From positions 1-8,774 of the forward strand of contig CAMHJE010000098.1 of the NCBI GenBank assembly GCA_946185305.1: 8,774 bases of DNA, given 5' to 3'. Positions 1 to 6,716 of the stretch are shown here, piece by piece (the first letter of the stretch is position 1; each line of letters begins with the position of its first letter). The notes under the pieces are model-generated. The model was given only the letters and a program-made list of their open reading frames with translations. It searched no databases and was not told where the DNA came from. Position numbers and translations under genes: made by a program. The stretch comes from UBA3792 sp946185305. Lineage in GTDB: Bacteria; Bacillota; Clostridia; Christensenellales; CAG-138.

Positions 1-841
1 GCACCCGGCCCTCGTCGTCAATCACGCACAGAAAGCCGTTCTCTGACGATGCGGTGCGGACGTAATCGCTGATCGAGGTCAGAAAGATGTCCGCGCCGAC
101 GACCGCGACCAGCTCGCCGTTCCGATAGACCGGCGCCGCGCAGACAAGGCCGAGGATATCCGTGAACGAATCCGGCTCCACGCCCGTGAAGATCAGCTCG
201 CCCGCCTCGACCGCCTGCGTGTACCACGGCCGGTGCCGCACGTCGAAATGCAGCTCCGGCTCGCCGGACTCCGTAAAGTACGCGCCCGCGCGGTTGTCCA
301 CAAACAGGATGCAGCCGTCCGTCGTCGCCACGAAGCAGGAATTGAGCTTGTCCGAGCTTTGGTACATGGCGAGCATGACCTCGCTCATATTGGCCGCAAG
401 CCCCAGATCGCGCGAGCGGTTCGGATCGACGCCCTCCTCATACTGCATCATGACCGACGCTTTGCCGTCGTTTTCGGCGTCCGGCGCATAGAACGCATGC
501 GCGGGGTAACGCTCCGCGTGGGCGAAAATCTCCTCCGCAAACGCCTGCAGGGTCAGCACGTCGGTGCGCACGTCGCTGAACAGATCGTCGGCAATGTACG
601 CCTGCAAAGCCGTGGTGCGCGACATGGACGTTTGCAGCACGGCGTCCATCGTCTGCTCCGACGCCGCGGCAATGGCCGTCTGCTGCTGCGCAGCAGCGTC
701 CTCGACGATATGGGACAGGTTTCTCTGCTGATACACGGACACGGCCGCGTAAGCAGCAATAAGGGCTGCAATAAAGATTACCATGAGATTAAAAATCTTT
801 TGCTGCAGCCCGCCGATTGCGATTCCTCGTATATATTTCAT
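1..841 (-). CDS. Membrane sensor with extracellular Cache domain, N-terminal 280 residues (partial)
   Basis: Reading the minus strand from the ATG at 841-839 gives 280 codons without a stop, and the frame runs off the window at base 1. A GGAG at 847-850, five bases upstream, supports this start. Residues about 15-36 form one membrane helix. A helical stretch follows (about 40-110), then a Cache-type sensing region that includes a RPWYTQAV motif at 205-211 and a strand-rich segment ending in VAVVGADIFL (245-254). These are hallmarks of double-Cache (dCache_1) ligand-binding domains, so the visible part should sense a small molecule outside the cell. The second membrane helix and the output domain are missing. 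The STAS and kinase-like genes just upstream make a HAMP plus PP2C (SpoIIE/RsbU-type) phosphatase output most likely, but a chemoreceptor or diguanylate cyclase would look the same this far. Cache identity is fairly firm; output is inference. Confidence 0.85.
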   Translation of the reverse strand, partial: MKYIRGIAIGGLQQKIFNLMVIFIAALIAAYAAVSVYQQRNLSHIVEDAAAQQQTAIAAASEQTMDAVLQTSMSRTTALQAYIADDLFSDVRTDVLTLQAFAEEIFAHAERYPAHAFYAPDAENDGKASVMMQYEEGVDPNRSRDLGLAANMSEVMLAMYQSSDKLNSCFVATTDGCILFVDNRAGAYFTESGEPELHFDVRHRPWYTQAVEAGELIFTGVEPDSFTDILGLVCAAPVYRNGELVAVVGADIFLTSISDYVRTASSENGFLCVIDDEGRV

Positions 842-864
842 TGGAACTCCGGTCTGATCCGACA

Positions 865-894
865 GATGGGCGGCCATGCATGCAGCCGCCCATC
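865..894 (-). other. Perfect 10-bp stem-loop between the STAS and sensor genes
   Basis: The arms gatgggcggc (865-874) and gccgcccatc (885-894) are exact inverted repeats around a 10-base loop. The hairpin fills much of the 66-base gap between the STAS stop (908-910) and the sensor start (841). On the minus strand it is followed by TGTCGG, not a T-run, so it does not look like a complete intrinsic terminator. It may be a partial attenuator or an mRNA stabilising or processing structure that lowers sensor output relative to the two upstream genes. The structure is seen directly; its role is inferred. Confidence 0.7.
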
Positions 895-907
895 CCCCGG
901 GTTATCC

Positions 908-1204
908 TTATGCAATGGTCAAAAAGTCCGCAAAGCCGGTAACGTCAAAGACCTCCATGATCATGTCGTTCACGTTCGTGACCTTCATGCTGCCCTGACG
1001 GTTCATCGTCTTCTGTGCGGAAAGCAGCACGCGAAGGCCTGCAGATGAGATATAGTCGAGCTTGGCAAAGTCGAAGGTCAGATCGGTCACACCCTGCAAA
1101 GCGTCCTTCAAAGCCGCTTCGAGCTCCGGTGCGGTCATGGTGTCCAGTCTGCCCTCGAGCGCGATCACAAGCGCCTCGCCGTTCTTGGTCTGATTGATTT
1201 TCAT
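908..1204 (-). CDS. STAS-domain anti-sigma-factor antagonist (RsbV/SpoIIAA-like)
   Basis: This is a 98-residue single-domain STAS protein of the usual family length. The N-terminal strand leads into EGRLDTMTAPELE (17-29). The phosphorylation loop follows as LDYISSAGLRVLL (49-61), then the C-terminal helix and a FDVTGFADFL motif (86-95). Aligned by eye with B. subtilis SpoIIAA (FMDSSGLG, phosphorylated on Ser58), the phosphoacceptor is Ser54. In partner-switching circuits, the unphosphorylated protein binds the RsbW/SpoIIAB-type kinase and frees its target sigma factor or other partner. A kinase phosphorylates it and a PP2C phosphatase reactivates it. The start is supported by AAAGGAG ending eight bases before the ATG (AGGAG at 1213-1217). 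It lies 26 bases after the kinase-like gene and upstream of the Cache sensor, consistent with one operon. The family call is firm; the partner is not identified here. Confidence 0.95.
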   Translation of the reverse strand: MKINQTKNGEALVIALEGRLDTMTAPELEAALKDALQGVTDLTFDFAKLDYISSAGLRVLLSAQKTMNRQGSMKVTNVNDMIMEVFDVTGFADFLTIA

Positions 1205-1230
1205 GGTATAAACTCCTTTCGTATCTTCCC

Positions 1231-1839
1231 TCAGAATGCTTTCTCCACAACCATTTCCACATCGCCGCCGTGGATGAAGATTTTGACCTCATCGGCGAGC
1301 TTTGCCGTAATGGATTTTTCCAGTTCGTCCCACTTTTCCGCTTCCTCTTCGCGGTGCTGATCGAGATCGTCCCGATAGGTCTGCAGCGACCAGCTGTACA
1401 TCATGCCGTGCATCGGCGCCTCCGCGCCGGCCATGTCCGCCGCCGGATAGAAGCCGTAGCTGCGCATCGGCAGCACGCCGACGTCGTCCTGCTCGCCCAT
1501 CTGCGAAAGGATATCTAAAAGCCTTCCCATAAAGCCCTTGGCCGCTTCGTTTCGCCCCGTCGTCGTGGCGTCCAAAAGCTCCTCGCGCAGATCGGCGTTC
1601 ATGCGCGTCTTCATCGCAAGATGCAGCGAAAACGCTTTGCCGTCCGCTTCGATCCAATACCGTGCGTCCTTTTCCCCGACGATCGTGCGCAGCATGCCCA
1701 TCAGCTCCTCGCTGAGCAGGCGCAGCCGCAGCGCTTCCTTGGCGTTCAGTCCGCAATACGCCGCCGCCTTTTCGGTCTCGGCAAGCGCGGCATCCATGCC
1801 CTCGCCCGTGCTGTTGATCAAGATGACATCCGTTTTCAT
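1231..1839 (-). CDS. Probable degenerate GHKL (RsbW-like) ATPase of a partner-switching module
   Basis: This 202-residue soluble protein has no signal peptide or membrane helix. Residues 35-50 (helix with LRLRLLSEELMGML) sit where GHKL kinases carry the N-box E-x-x-x-N; the glutamates (E44, E45) are present but the Mg-binding Asn is not obvious. A strand pair follows (YWIEADGKAFSLHLAMKT, 61-78), and the C-terminal strand DEVKIFIHGG (183-192) resembles the closing strand of HATPase_c_2 domains. No clear DxGxG box is visible. An insert rich in Gly, Met and Tyr (114-150) and a charged helix (155-180) lie between. The first gene after the promoter, it has AAGGAG (1846-1851) six bases before the ATG. 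Position next to a STAS gene suggests the anti-sigma or kinase role, but a non-catalytic STAS-binding protein is equally possible. I do not recognise it beyond this fold-level similarity. Confidence 0.5.
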   Translation of the reverse strand: MKTDVILINSTGEGMDAALAETEKAAAYCGLNAKEALRLRLLSEELMGMLRTIVGEKDARYWIEADGKAFSLHLAMKTRMNADLREELLDATTTGRNEAAKGFMGRLLDILSQMGEQDDVGVLPMRSYGFYPAADMAGAEAPMHGMMYSWSLQTYRDDLDQHREEEAEKWDELEKSITAKLADEVKIFIHGGDVEMVVEKAF

Positions 1840-1917
1840 GCGTTGCTCCTTCCGTGCATTTTTGACGGTCGATCCGTTCTTTTGCGTTCAAATTTGCCTT
1901 ACCGCAAATATATATTT

Positions 1918-1946
1918 ATTATAGCGGCAAGCCGCCCGGATTGCAA
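1918..1946 (-). promoter_or_regulatory. Sigma-A-type promoter of the partner-switching operon
   Basis: On the minus strand, TTGCAA (1946-1941) is followed after exactly 17 bases by a perfect TATAAT (1923-1918). Transcription should start near 1911, leaving a leader of about 72 bases before the ATG at 1839. The spacer contains the palindrome gcggc-aa-gccgc (1924-1935), which could be an operator. In the leader, cgcaaa at 1903-1908 can pair with tttgcg at 1881-1886, and its gcaaa also with tttgc at 1893-1897; the choice between these small hairpins may or may not matter. Promoter elements are seen directly; regulation is inferred. Confidence 0.85.
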
Positions 1947-1979
1947 GAGAATTATTGCAGTCGGCAGCGTCCGCCGTTT

Positions 1980-3401
1980 TCAGTCCATGGCGCGCAGGCG
2001 GTCGGCATACACCGACCAGAAATAGTTGACCGCATAGCGCGAAAACGCTGCCCGCGGCACATACACAAGCGCGTCCGTGCCGTCCAAAAGCCCCTGCCCC
2101 ACGGACAACGTTTCGGGATGCGGGTTTGTCAGCACGATGCTTTGCAGCGCCGTGCAGTCGGCAAACAGGCCGTCCGGCAGGTAGGCGACATTCGGCCCGA
2201 TCGTGACCGACGAAAGAACAGTCGCATTGCGGAACGTATCCGCTGCCATCTCCGTCACCGGCAGACCGTCCACTGCGGCGGGAACCGTCAGGTTCGTTTT
2301 TGTCAATCCCTGTTCTGTCAAGCCCGTGATGCGCCGCGCTTCGCCGGTGCGCTCGTATGTGAAGCACGCCGCGTCGCGGTTGTCGCCGTCATACACCGTG
2401 CGGTCTTGCGCCTGCGGGGGTTCGGGAACGGTGATCGACACCGGCGAAGAATCGCCCGTCAGCGGTTTCAAAAGTCCCGCCAACTGCGCGGTATAGGCGA
2501 CCTGCCCCGCCGTGTTCAAATGGAAATTCGTATCGAAAAACCATTCCGGTCCCCAGATCGCGCCCTCCGGCGTGCCGAGGATCGGGCAGGCAAGCCGGTC
2601 TTGCAAGGCCTTTGCATACGCCCCCGCACGGGCACGCTCGGCGTCCGGCACCGCAAGCGCATTCATCGGGCAGAAGCCGAAATACACGATCACGCCTTTT
2701 CGTCCGCAAGCCGCAGAAAACGCGTTAACCGCTTGCACAAAATCCGCGTCGATCCCGTCGGGGTCGAACGTGATCGGCATGTTCGGGTCGAAGCCGCCCG
2801 CCATAACATTGCCGTCGCGCCCCGCGCAGGCCATATCGCCCCATGCGTTGAACGAGCGGCGGGCATAGATCGCGTCGCCCGTCGGTTTTTCCCTGTACAG
2901 ATACAGCCGCGCCTTGCCCGCGGCATAGGTCGGGAACGCGCCGAGCATCGCGCCGCGCTCCGATGCGTTCAGCCGCCAAAGCGGCGGGCATGTGCCGTCC
3001 GTCGCCTGCCACAGCGACGCGGCATCGAAATAGGTTGAAAGCGTCTGTTCGCTCTGCTCCGGCATAAACAGAACAATGTCGCCCGCTTTCAAGTCGGGCA
3101 GCGCCAGATCGAGCAGCACGGTCGTCCCCAGGCCCGCGTACAGCCCGAGGTTCACGACCCGGTATTCCGGCAGCTCGGCTTCGAGCAAATCCGAACGCAC
3201 ATCGAACGCCGCGCCGCTGCCGCCGATCAGCACGATCCGCTTGCCCTCTGTCGATTTGAGCCTTGCGGTCTTGTCCTGCAGCGCCGCAAGGTAGGTTTCA
3301 TCGTAGCGGGCGGGCAGCGCAAACGCAAACGACAGCAGCACAAGCGGCACTAGCAGCACAGCCACAGCCGCCAGCAGCCATTCCCAAAGGCGGTGTTTCA
3401 T
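1980..3401 (-). CDS. Membrane-anchored SGNH-like O-acyltransferase/esterase with C-terminal BspA-type LRR
   Basis: The 473-residue protein starts with one uncleaved-looking membrane helix (about 7-29), which places the rest outside the cell. Residues 53-312 are an SGNH/DHHW-like fold. The nucleophile block is VLIGGSGAAF with Ser62, the next block is VVNLGLYAG (82-90), and the last is FFDTNFHLNTAG with Asp290 and His294. A linker (315-340) leads to a BspA-type LRR_5 region (345-470) with repeats such as GLPVTEMAADTF and SVTIGPNVAYLPDGLF. Relatives beside MBOAT genes (AlgJ/AlgX, PatB, DltD-type neighbours) finish or tune O-acylation of surface polymers; the LRR may bind substrate. The gene begins 18 bases after the MBOAT stop behind a purine-rich GGGAGGGGAG stretch (3407-3417). 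It is a paralogue of the 4817-6607 protein, sharing P(D/E)YRV(I/V)N(M/L)G. Fold call is good; substrate is unknown. Confidence 0.85.
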   Translation of the reverse strand: MKHRLWEWLLAAVAVLLVPLVLLSFAFALPARYDETYLAALQDKTARLKSTEGKRIVLIGGSGAAFDVRSDLLEAELPEYRVVNLGLYAGLGTTVLLDLALPDLKAGDIVLFMPEQSEQTLSTYFDAASLWQATDGTCPPLWRLNASERGAMLGAFPTYAAGKARLYLYREKPTGDAIYARRSFNAWGDMACAGRDGNVMAGGFDPNMPITFDPDGIDADFVQAVNAFSAACGRKGVIVYFGFCPMNALAVPDAERARAGAYAKALQDRLACPILGTPEGAIWGPEWFFDTNFHLNTAGQVAYTAQLAGLLKPLTGDSSPVSITVPEPPQAQDRTVYDGDNRDAACFTYERTGEARRITGLTEQGLTKTNLTVPAAVDGLPVTEMAADTFRNATVLSSVTIGPNVAYLPDGLFADCTALQSIVLTNPHPETLSVGQGLLDGTDALVYVPRAAFSRYAVNYFWSVYADRLRAMD

Positions 3402-3419
3402 CGGCGCTCCCCTCCCTTC

Positions 3420-4820
3420 CTAAAACTGAAAATAGATAAACGCGTTTGCCGCGTGCTCCGCAAGCCGGATGCTCCATGCCCACGCGATCGTCAAAAGCCA
3501 GAACGCAAACGTGATCGGCGGCTGCTCCCTCTCGATCAGCCCATGGCACAGCAGCAGCGCACAAAGCGACAGCATCAGCCGCAGCGCATCCTCCCATGTC
3601 ATACCGAGCAGCGCCAAGCCCGCAGATATGTCCCATGCGGAAAACAGCGAGCCGAAAAGTCCCGTCGCCTGCGAAAGCGTTTCGGCGCGGAAGAAGATCC
3701 AAAGCAGCGTTACATACGAAAACGTCAGCGCAACGCCGAGCCATTTGCCCGCGCGCCCCTTCGGCCACGGCAGCTTTGCCCTTGCATACAGCAGCACGCA
3801 CACGACGCCGAGTCCGTGCAAAAGTCCCCACACGACAAACGTTTCGTTCGCGCCGTGCCACAGGCCGGAGAGCAGAAACACGCAGAGCGTCGCCGCAATC
3901 TGCCGCAAAATGCCGTTTTGCGAGCCGCCGAGCGGGATATAGACGTAATCGGTCAGCCACTTGGTCAGGCTGATATGCCACCGCCGCCAGAAATCGCGCA
4001 GGTTGTCCGCAAGGTAAGGCCGGTCGAAGTTTTGCATCAGCCGTACGCCGACGAGCGCCGCGCTGCCGCGCGCAATCTCCGAATACCCCGCAAAGTCGCC
4101 GTAGATCTGCACGGCAAACAGCAGCGTCCCGAGCAGCACCGCGCTGCCGTCCGGCGAAGGCGCGCCGTACACGCGCTCGACAAACCGGCCGCAAAAGTCC
4201 GCCAAAACGATCTTTTTGAAATAGCCGGACAGCAGCAGCCGCAGGCCGAAATGCACGTCCTCGGCCGTCGGGTTCTGTGCCGTGCGCAGCTGCGGCAGCA
4301 GGTCGCCCGCGCGCTCGATCGGCCCCGCGACAAGCTGCGGGAAAAACGAAATATACAGCGCGTAATGGATCGGGTTTCGTTCGGCGTCGAGCCGCCCGCG
4401 GTACACATCGAACACGTAGGACAGGGCTTGGAACGTATAGAACGAAATGCCGACCGGCAAAATAATGTCCCAAAGCCGCCATGTCCCGTTTCCGCCGAAC
4501 GCTGCCCAAGCCCGCGCCGCAAGCCCCGCCAGGAACCCGAAATACTTACAATACAGCAGCGCCCCGAGGCACAGCGCCAGCGACAGGCCTAAAAGCCATC
4601 GCCGCTGTCCCGGCTTTTGAGCATGCGCCAAGCCGAGCCCCGCCGCATACGTGATCGCAATGACCGCGACGAGCAGCAGCGTCAGCGGGACGTTCCAGCT
4701 TGCATAGAACACAAGGCTTGCAAGCAGCAGCCACACCGGCCGCGCCTTTTGCGGCAGCAGACGGTACACAAGCGCGACGACCGGCAAAAAGACAGGATAG
4801 GTCAGCGAAGCAAAGCTCAT
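3420..4820 (-). CDS. MBOAT O-acyltransferase, AlgI/DltB/PatA type
   Basis: The 466-residue polytopic membrane protein is full length for the AlgI/DltB branch. Motifs in order are LPVGISFYTFQ (121-131), FFPQLVAGPIER (159-170), IYGDFAGYSEIARG (239-252), NFDRPYLADNLRDFWRRWHISL (264-285, with His282), DYVYIPLGG (291-299) and LLSGLWHGA with the invariant MBOAT histidine at 322. It ends in FIYFQF, as AlgI relatives often do. Family members pass an acyl group, usually acetyl, from a cytoplasmic donor across the membrane to an SGNH partner that decorates a polysaccharide, teichoic acid or peptidoglycan. Here two SGNH-like genes flank it. Its ATG overlaps the upstream TGA (ATGA, 4820-4817), with GGGGTGA at 4827-4833, so translation is probably coupled. 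AlgI/PatA-like fits better than DltB because no dltA or dltC is present; donor and polymer are unknown. Confidence 0.96.
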   Translation of the reverse strand: MSFASLTYPVFLPVVALVYRLLPQKARPVWLLLASLVFYASWNVPLTLLLVAVIAITYAAGLGLAHAQKPGQRRWLLGLSLALCLGALLYCKYFGFLAGLAARAWAAFGGNGTWRLWDIILPVGISFYTFQALSYVFDVYRGRLDAERNPIHYALYISFFPQLVAGPIERAGDLLPQLRTAQNPTAEDVHFGLRLLLSGYFKKIVLADFCGRFVERVYGAPSPDGSAVLLGTLLFAVQIYGDFAGYSEIARGSAALVGVRLMQNFDRPYLADNLRDFWRRWHISLTKWLTDYVYIPLGGSQNGILRQIAATLCVFLLSGLWHGANETFVVWGLLHGLGVVCVLLYARAKLPWPKGRAGKWLGVALTFSYVTLLWIFFRAETLSQATGLFGSLFSAWDISAGLALLGMTWEDALRLMLSLCALLLCHGLIEREQPPITFAFWLLTIAWAWSIRLAEHAANAFIYFQF

Positions 4821-6607
4821 GCCCGTTCACCCCGCTTTCCCACGGTCAGCAGCAGCAGCATACCGAGCGCGGTCAGCAGCACTGCCTGTGGCGTTATGCG
4901 CACGACAAGCGCAAACACGGTCGCCGCTGCCCATACCACGCCGCCGAGGTACGGCAGCAGACGCCACGGCTTTATCAGTCTGCCGAGCAGAACGAGCAGC
5001 GCCGCAAGGCCGTACAGCGTCCAAGCGATAAAGCTATGCCAGGCAAAGGGTATGACGGGGCCGACCGGCTCCGGCAGGAGCAGACCGTCTTTCACCATCT
5101 GTGCTTTGAGATCGCGGATCACCTGCGCGGTGCGAAGCTGCACACCCTCGGTCGAAAGGTGGTTGTCAATCTGCCAAAAATAGACGCCCGAAAACAGCGA
5201 GTCCGCCATCGAAGAAATGACCGGCACGGAAAGGCGCTCTTGAATCGTCTGCTCCACAAGCGCCCGCGCTTCGGGCGTGCTCGCTTCGGTCAGAGACGAA
5301 CGGTTGCGCGGGGCGTAGGTGAACCACACGGTCACGCCCGCCTCGGTGAACGTCGAAAGCGCCGCGTCGAGCGCGTCAATGGCTTCGGGCGTGACATTTT
5401 GGATCGTATAGTCCGCGATATTGTGACGGTGCAGCTCGTCGCGCTCGCTGTTCGGCCGCGGCAGAATGAAATCGCCGTATTGGTTATAGGTCGCAAAGCC
5501 GTAGCGGTTGCCGTCGTCATCATACGAAAACGGGCTTTCGCCGTAGTTGCGCCCCGGCATACCGGCCTTGGTGCGGCGATAGGCCGCATAGCTGTCAAAG
5601 ACGCCGGTATAGCGGGTAAAGTCGAGCGCCGCCGCCATGTCGTAGTTGGATTCCATCATAGACCAAAAGCCCGCGTCGAGCCGATTCGATGTGCAGAACT
5701 GCTCCGCCACCGCGTCAAACTCCGGTGCGTCCAAAAGGATATCCCCGGCGTGCAGGTACGGACGAATCAAATCGAGCTGCGGCAGAGCATTCGTGTAGGC
5801 GTATACGCCCATATTGATGACGCGGTAATCCGGAAACGCCGCTTCGATGGTGGGCGAATCATAGCCGTAGCGCCCCGACGAGCCGGAAAACAGGACGAGC
5901 TTTTTGGCGTCGCCCAAGGACAAAAGATAATCGTATTTATCGGCAAAGGTGTCGAAATAGGAGCCGCTGTACACCGGCGCAACGGCGGCGTTGAGGCGGA
6001 CGGTCGAAATCGCCGTCCCTGCAAAAGAGGCGTCGGACACGTCTGTAAGGTTGTCGAACAGCGTCAGTTCCGTGATCGACCCGCCCGCAAACGCGCCGTC
6101 CTCGATACACTTGATCGACGGCGGCAGGACGAGCCGCGTCAGGTCAGCATCGGTAAACGCGCCGCTTGCAATCGCCGTGACCAAAAGGCCGTCGATGCTT
6201 TCGGGGATCACGCAGGTCGCCCCGCCCGCAAAGCCCGTGATCGTGATACGGTCGTCGTCCGAAACATACAAAAAATCTGCATGGGGGCTTTCCTCTGCCC
6301 ACTCGGCGTAGAGCGTCAGCCCGTCCGCAAACGCGACACGGCTGCCAAGGCCGATGTGCGTACCGTTGCCGTCCGGCGCGGTGTTCCATCCGGTCAGCAC
6401 ATACCCGTCGCGGTGAAAATAGGACGCGCCCTGCAGCGTGTTTTCCCTTAAGTGCGTTCCCGTGACCCTGCGATCCACATGGTCGCCGAACGCGTCGGAC
6501 AAACCGCCGTTGCCGTCGTAGCGGATCGTGCCGCGCGGCACGTCGGCAAACGAAAAGGAGGGTGCCAAAAGCAGCAGCGCAAGCACAAGCACAAGCAGGC
6601 GTTTCAT
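4817..6607 (-). CDS. Secreted List_Bact/BspA-LRR/SGNH-like protein with three C-terminal membrane helices
   Basis: The 596-residue protein opens with a Sec signal peptide (MKRLLVLVLALLLLAPSFSFA, cleavage near 21). A Listeria-Bacteroides repeat follows (26-103, RYDGNGG to LTLYAEW), then BspA-type LRR_5 repeats (110-207, such as LVLPPSIKCIEDGAF). An SGNH-like domain (about 233-505) carries LVLFSGSSGRYGYD with Ser243, YRVINMGVYAY, and IDNHLSTEG with Asp481 and His483. Three helices follow (about 523-545, 550-570, 573-590). Positive residues at 543-549 and 591-594 fit a topology with the domains outside and the C-terminus inside. It is first in the cassette, four bases into the MBOAT gene, and likely receives or acts on acyl groups moved by MBOAT. 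AGGAGG at 6615-6620, seven bases from the ATG, fixes the start. It could be an acyltransferase or an esterase; the sequence does not settle this. Confidence 0.87.
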   Translation of the reverse strand: MKRLLVLVLALLLLAPSFSFADVPRGTIRYDGNGGLSDAFGDHVDRRVTGTHLRENTLQGASYFHRDGYVLTGWNTAPDGNGTHIGLGSRVAFADGLTLYAEWAEESPHADFLYVSDDDRITITGFAGGATCVIPESIDGLLVTAIASGAFTDADLTRLVLPPSIKCIEDGAFAGGSITELTLFDNLTDVSDASFAGTAISTVRLNAAVAPVYSGSYFDTFADKYDYLLSLGDAKKLVLFSGSSGRYGYDSPTIEAAFPDYRVINMGVYAYTNALPQLDLIRPYLHAGDILLDAPEFDAVAEQFCTSNRLDAGFWSMMESNYDMAAALDFTRYTGVFDSYAAYRRTKAGMPGRNYGESPFSYDDDGNRYGFATYNQYGDFILPRPNSERDELHRHNIADYTIQNVTPEAIDALDAALSTFTEAGVTVWFTYAPRNRSSLTEASTPEARALVEQTIQERLSVPVISSMADSLFSGVYFWQIDNHLSTEGVQLRTAQVIRDLKAQMVKDGLLLPEPVGPVIPFAWHSFIAWTLYGLAALLVLLGRLIKPWRLLPYLGGVVWAAATVFALVVRITPQAVLLTALGMLLLLTVGKRGERA

Positions 6608-6630
6608 CGGCTTCCCTCCTTTTTTCGTTT

Positions 6631-6659
6631 ATTGTACTATGCCGGATCGGGCCGGTCAA
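6631..6659 (-). promoter_or_regulatory. Sigma-A-type promoter of the SGNH/MBOAT cassette
   Basis: On the minus strand, TTGACC (6659-6654) is followed after 17 bases by TACAAT (6636-6631). Transcription should start near 6624, giving a leader of only about 17 bases that is nearly all ribosome binding site (AAAAAAGGAGGG). There is no room for a riboswitch, so control must act on the promoter itself or after translation starts. The spacer holds one copy of tgccggatcggg, which recurs in the neighbouring terminator. Confidence 0.85.
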
Positions 6660-6706
6660 GATTGGGGCAAACAAAATCCGGCAGCCGAAGCGACTGCCGG
6701 ATCGGG
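6640..6706. repeat. 12-bp direct repeat plus inverted core between terminator and promoter
   Basis: The sequence tgccggatcggg occurs at 6640-6651, inside the promoter spacer, and again at 6695-6706, in one arm of the terminator. Its core tgccggat also occurs inverted (atccggca) at 6676-6683. Three copies within 67 bases could be a regulator binding cluster, or a by-product of the terminator stem being near a chance match. The repeat is seen; a function is conjecture. Confidence 0.45.
6669..6702 (-). terminator. Intrinsic terminator of the GH3 / four-helix protein operon
   Basis: Fourteen bases after the TAA at 6719-6717, the minus strand reads a perfect 9-bp stem ATCCGGCAG (6702-6694) and CTGCCGGAT (6684-6676) around a nine-base loop, TCGCTTCGG. 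It is followed by TTTGTTTG, which together with the last T of the stem gives an interrupted U-tract. This ends block 1 just before the promoter of the SGNH/MBOAT cassette, so the two are separate transcription units. Confidence 0.82.
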
Positions 6707-6716
6707 GTAAAGGCGA

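Noticed and set aside
1962..1976. Stem-loop just after the second SGNH gene as its terminator
   Set aside because: The stem is about six pairs with one G-T pair and is followed by ACTGCAATAA with no T-run. It is too weak to call; where this operon ends is unclear, and read-through into the partner-switching operon is possible.
3420..4820. Assigning the MBOAT gene as dltB of teichoic acid D-alanylation
   Set aside because: The Dlt system needs dltA and dltC nearby and a DltD partner; neither dltA nor dltC is present, and the partners here carry LRRs.
4700..6451. Long open frame of 583 codons on the plus strand
   Set aside because: It lies antisense to the SGNH-like and MBOAT genes, is rich in Arg, His and Gln, and shows no domain. 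It is a by-product of GC-rich codon use on the other strand. The same applies to 1941-3038 and 3393-4592.
4817..6607. Calling the LRR protein an internalin-type adhesin
   Set aside because: The List_Bact and LRR regions alone would suggest it, but they make up only a third of the protein; the main part is an SGNH-like catalytic domain with Ser243 and His483.
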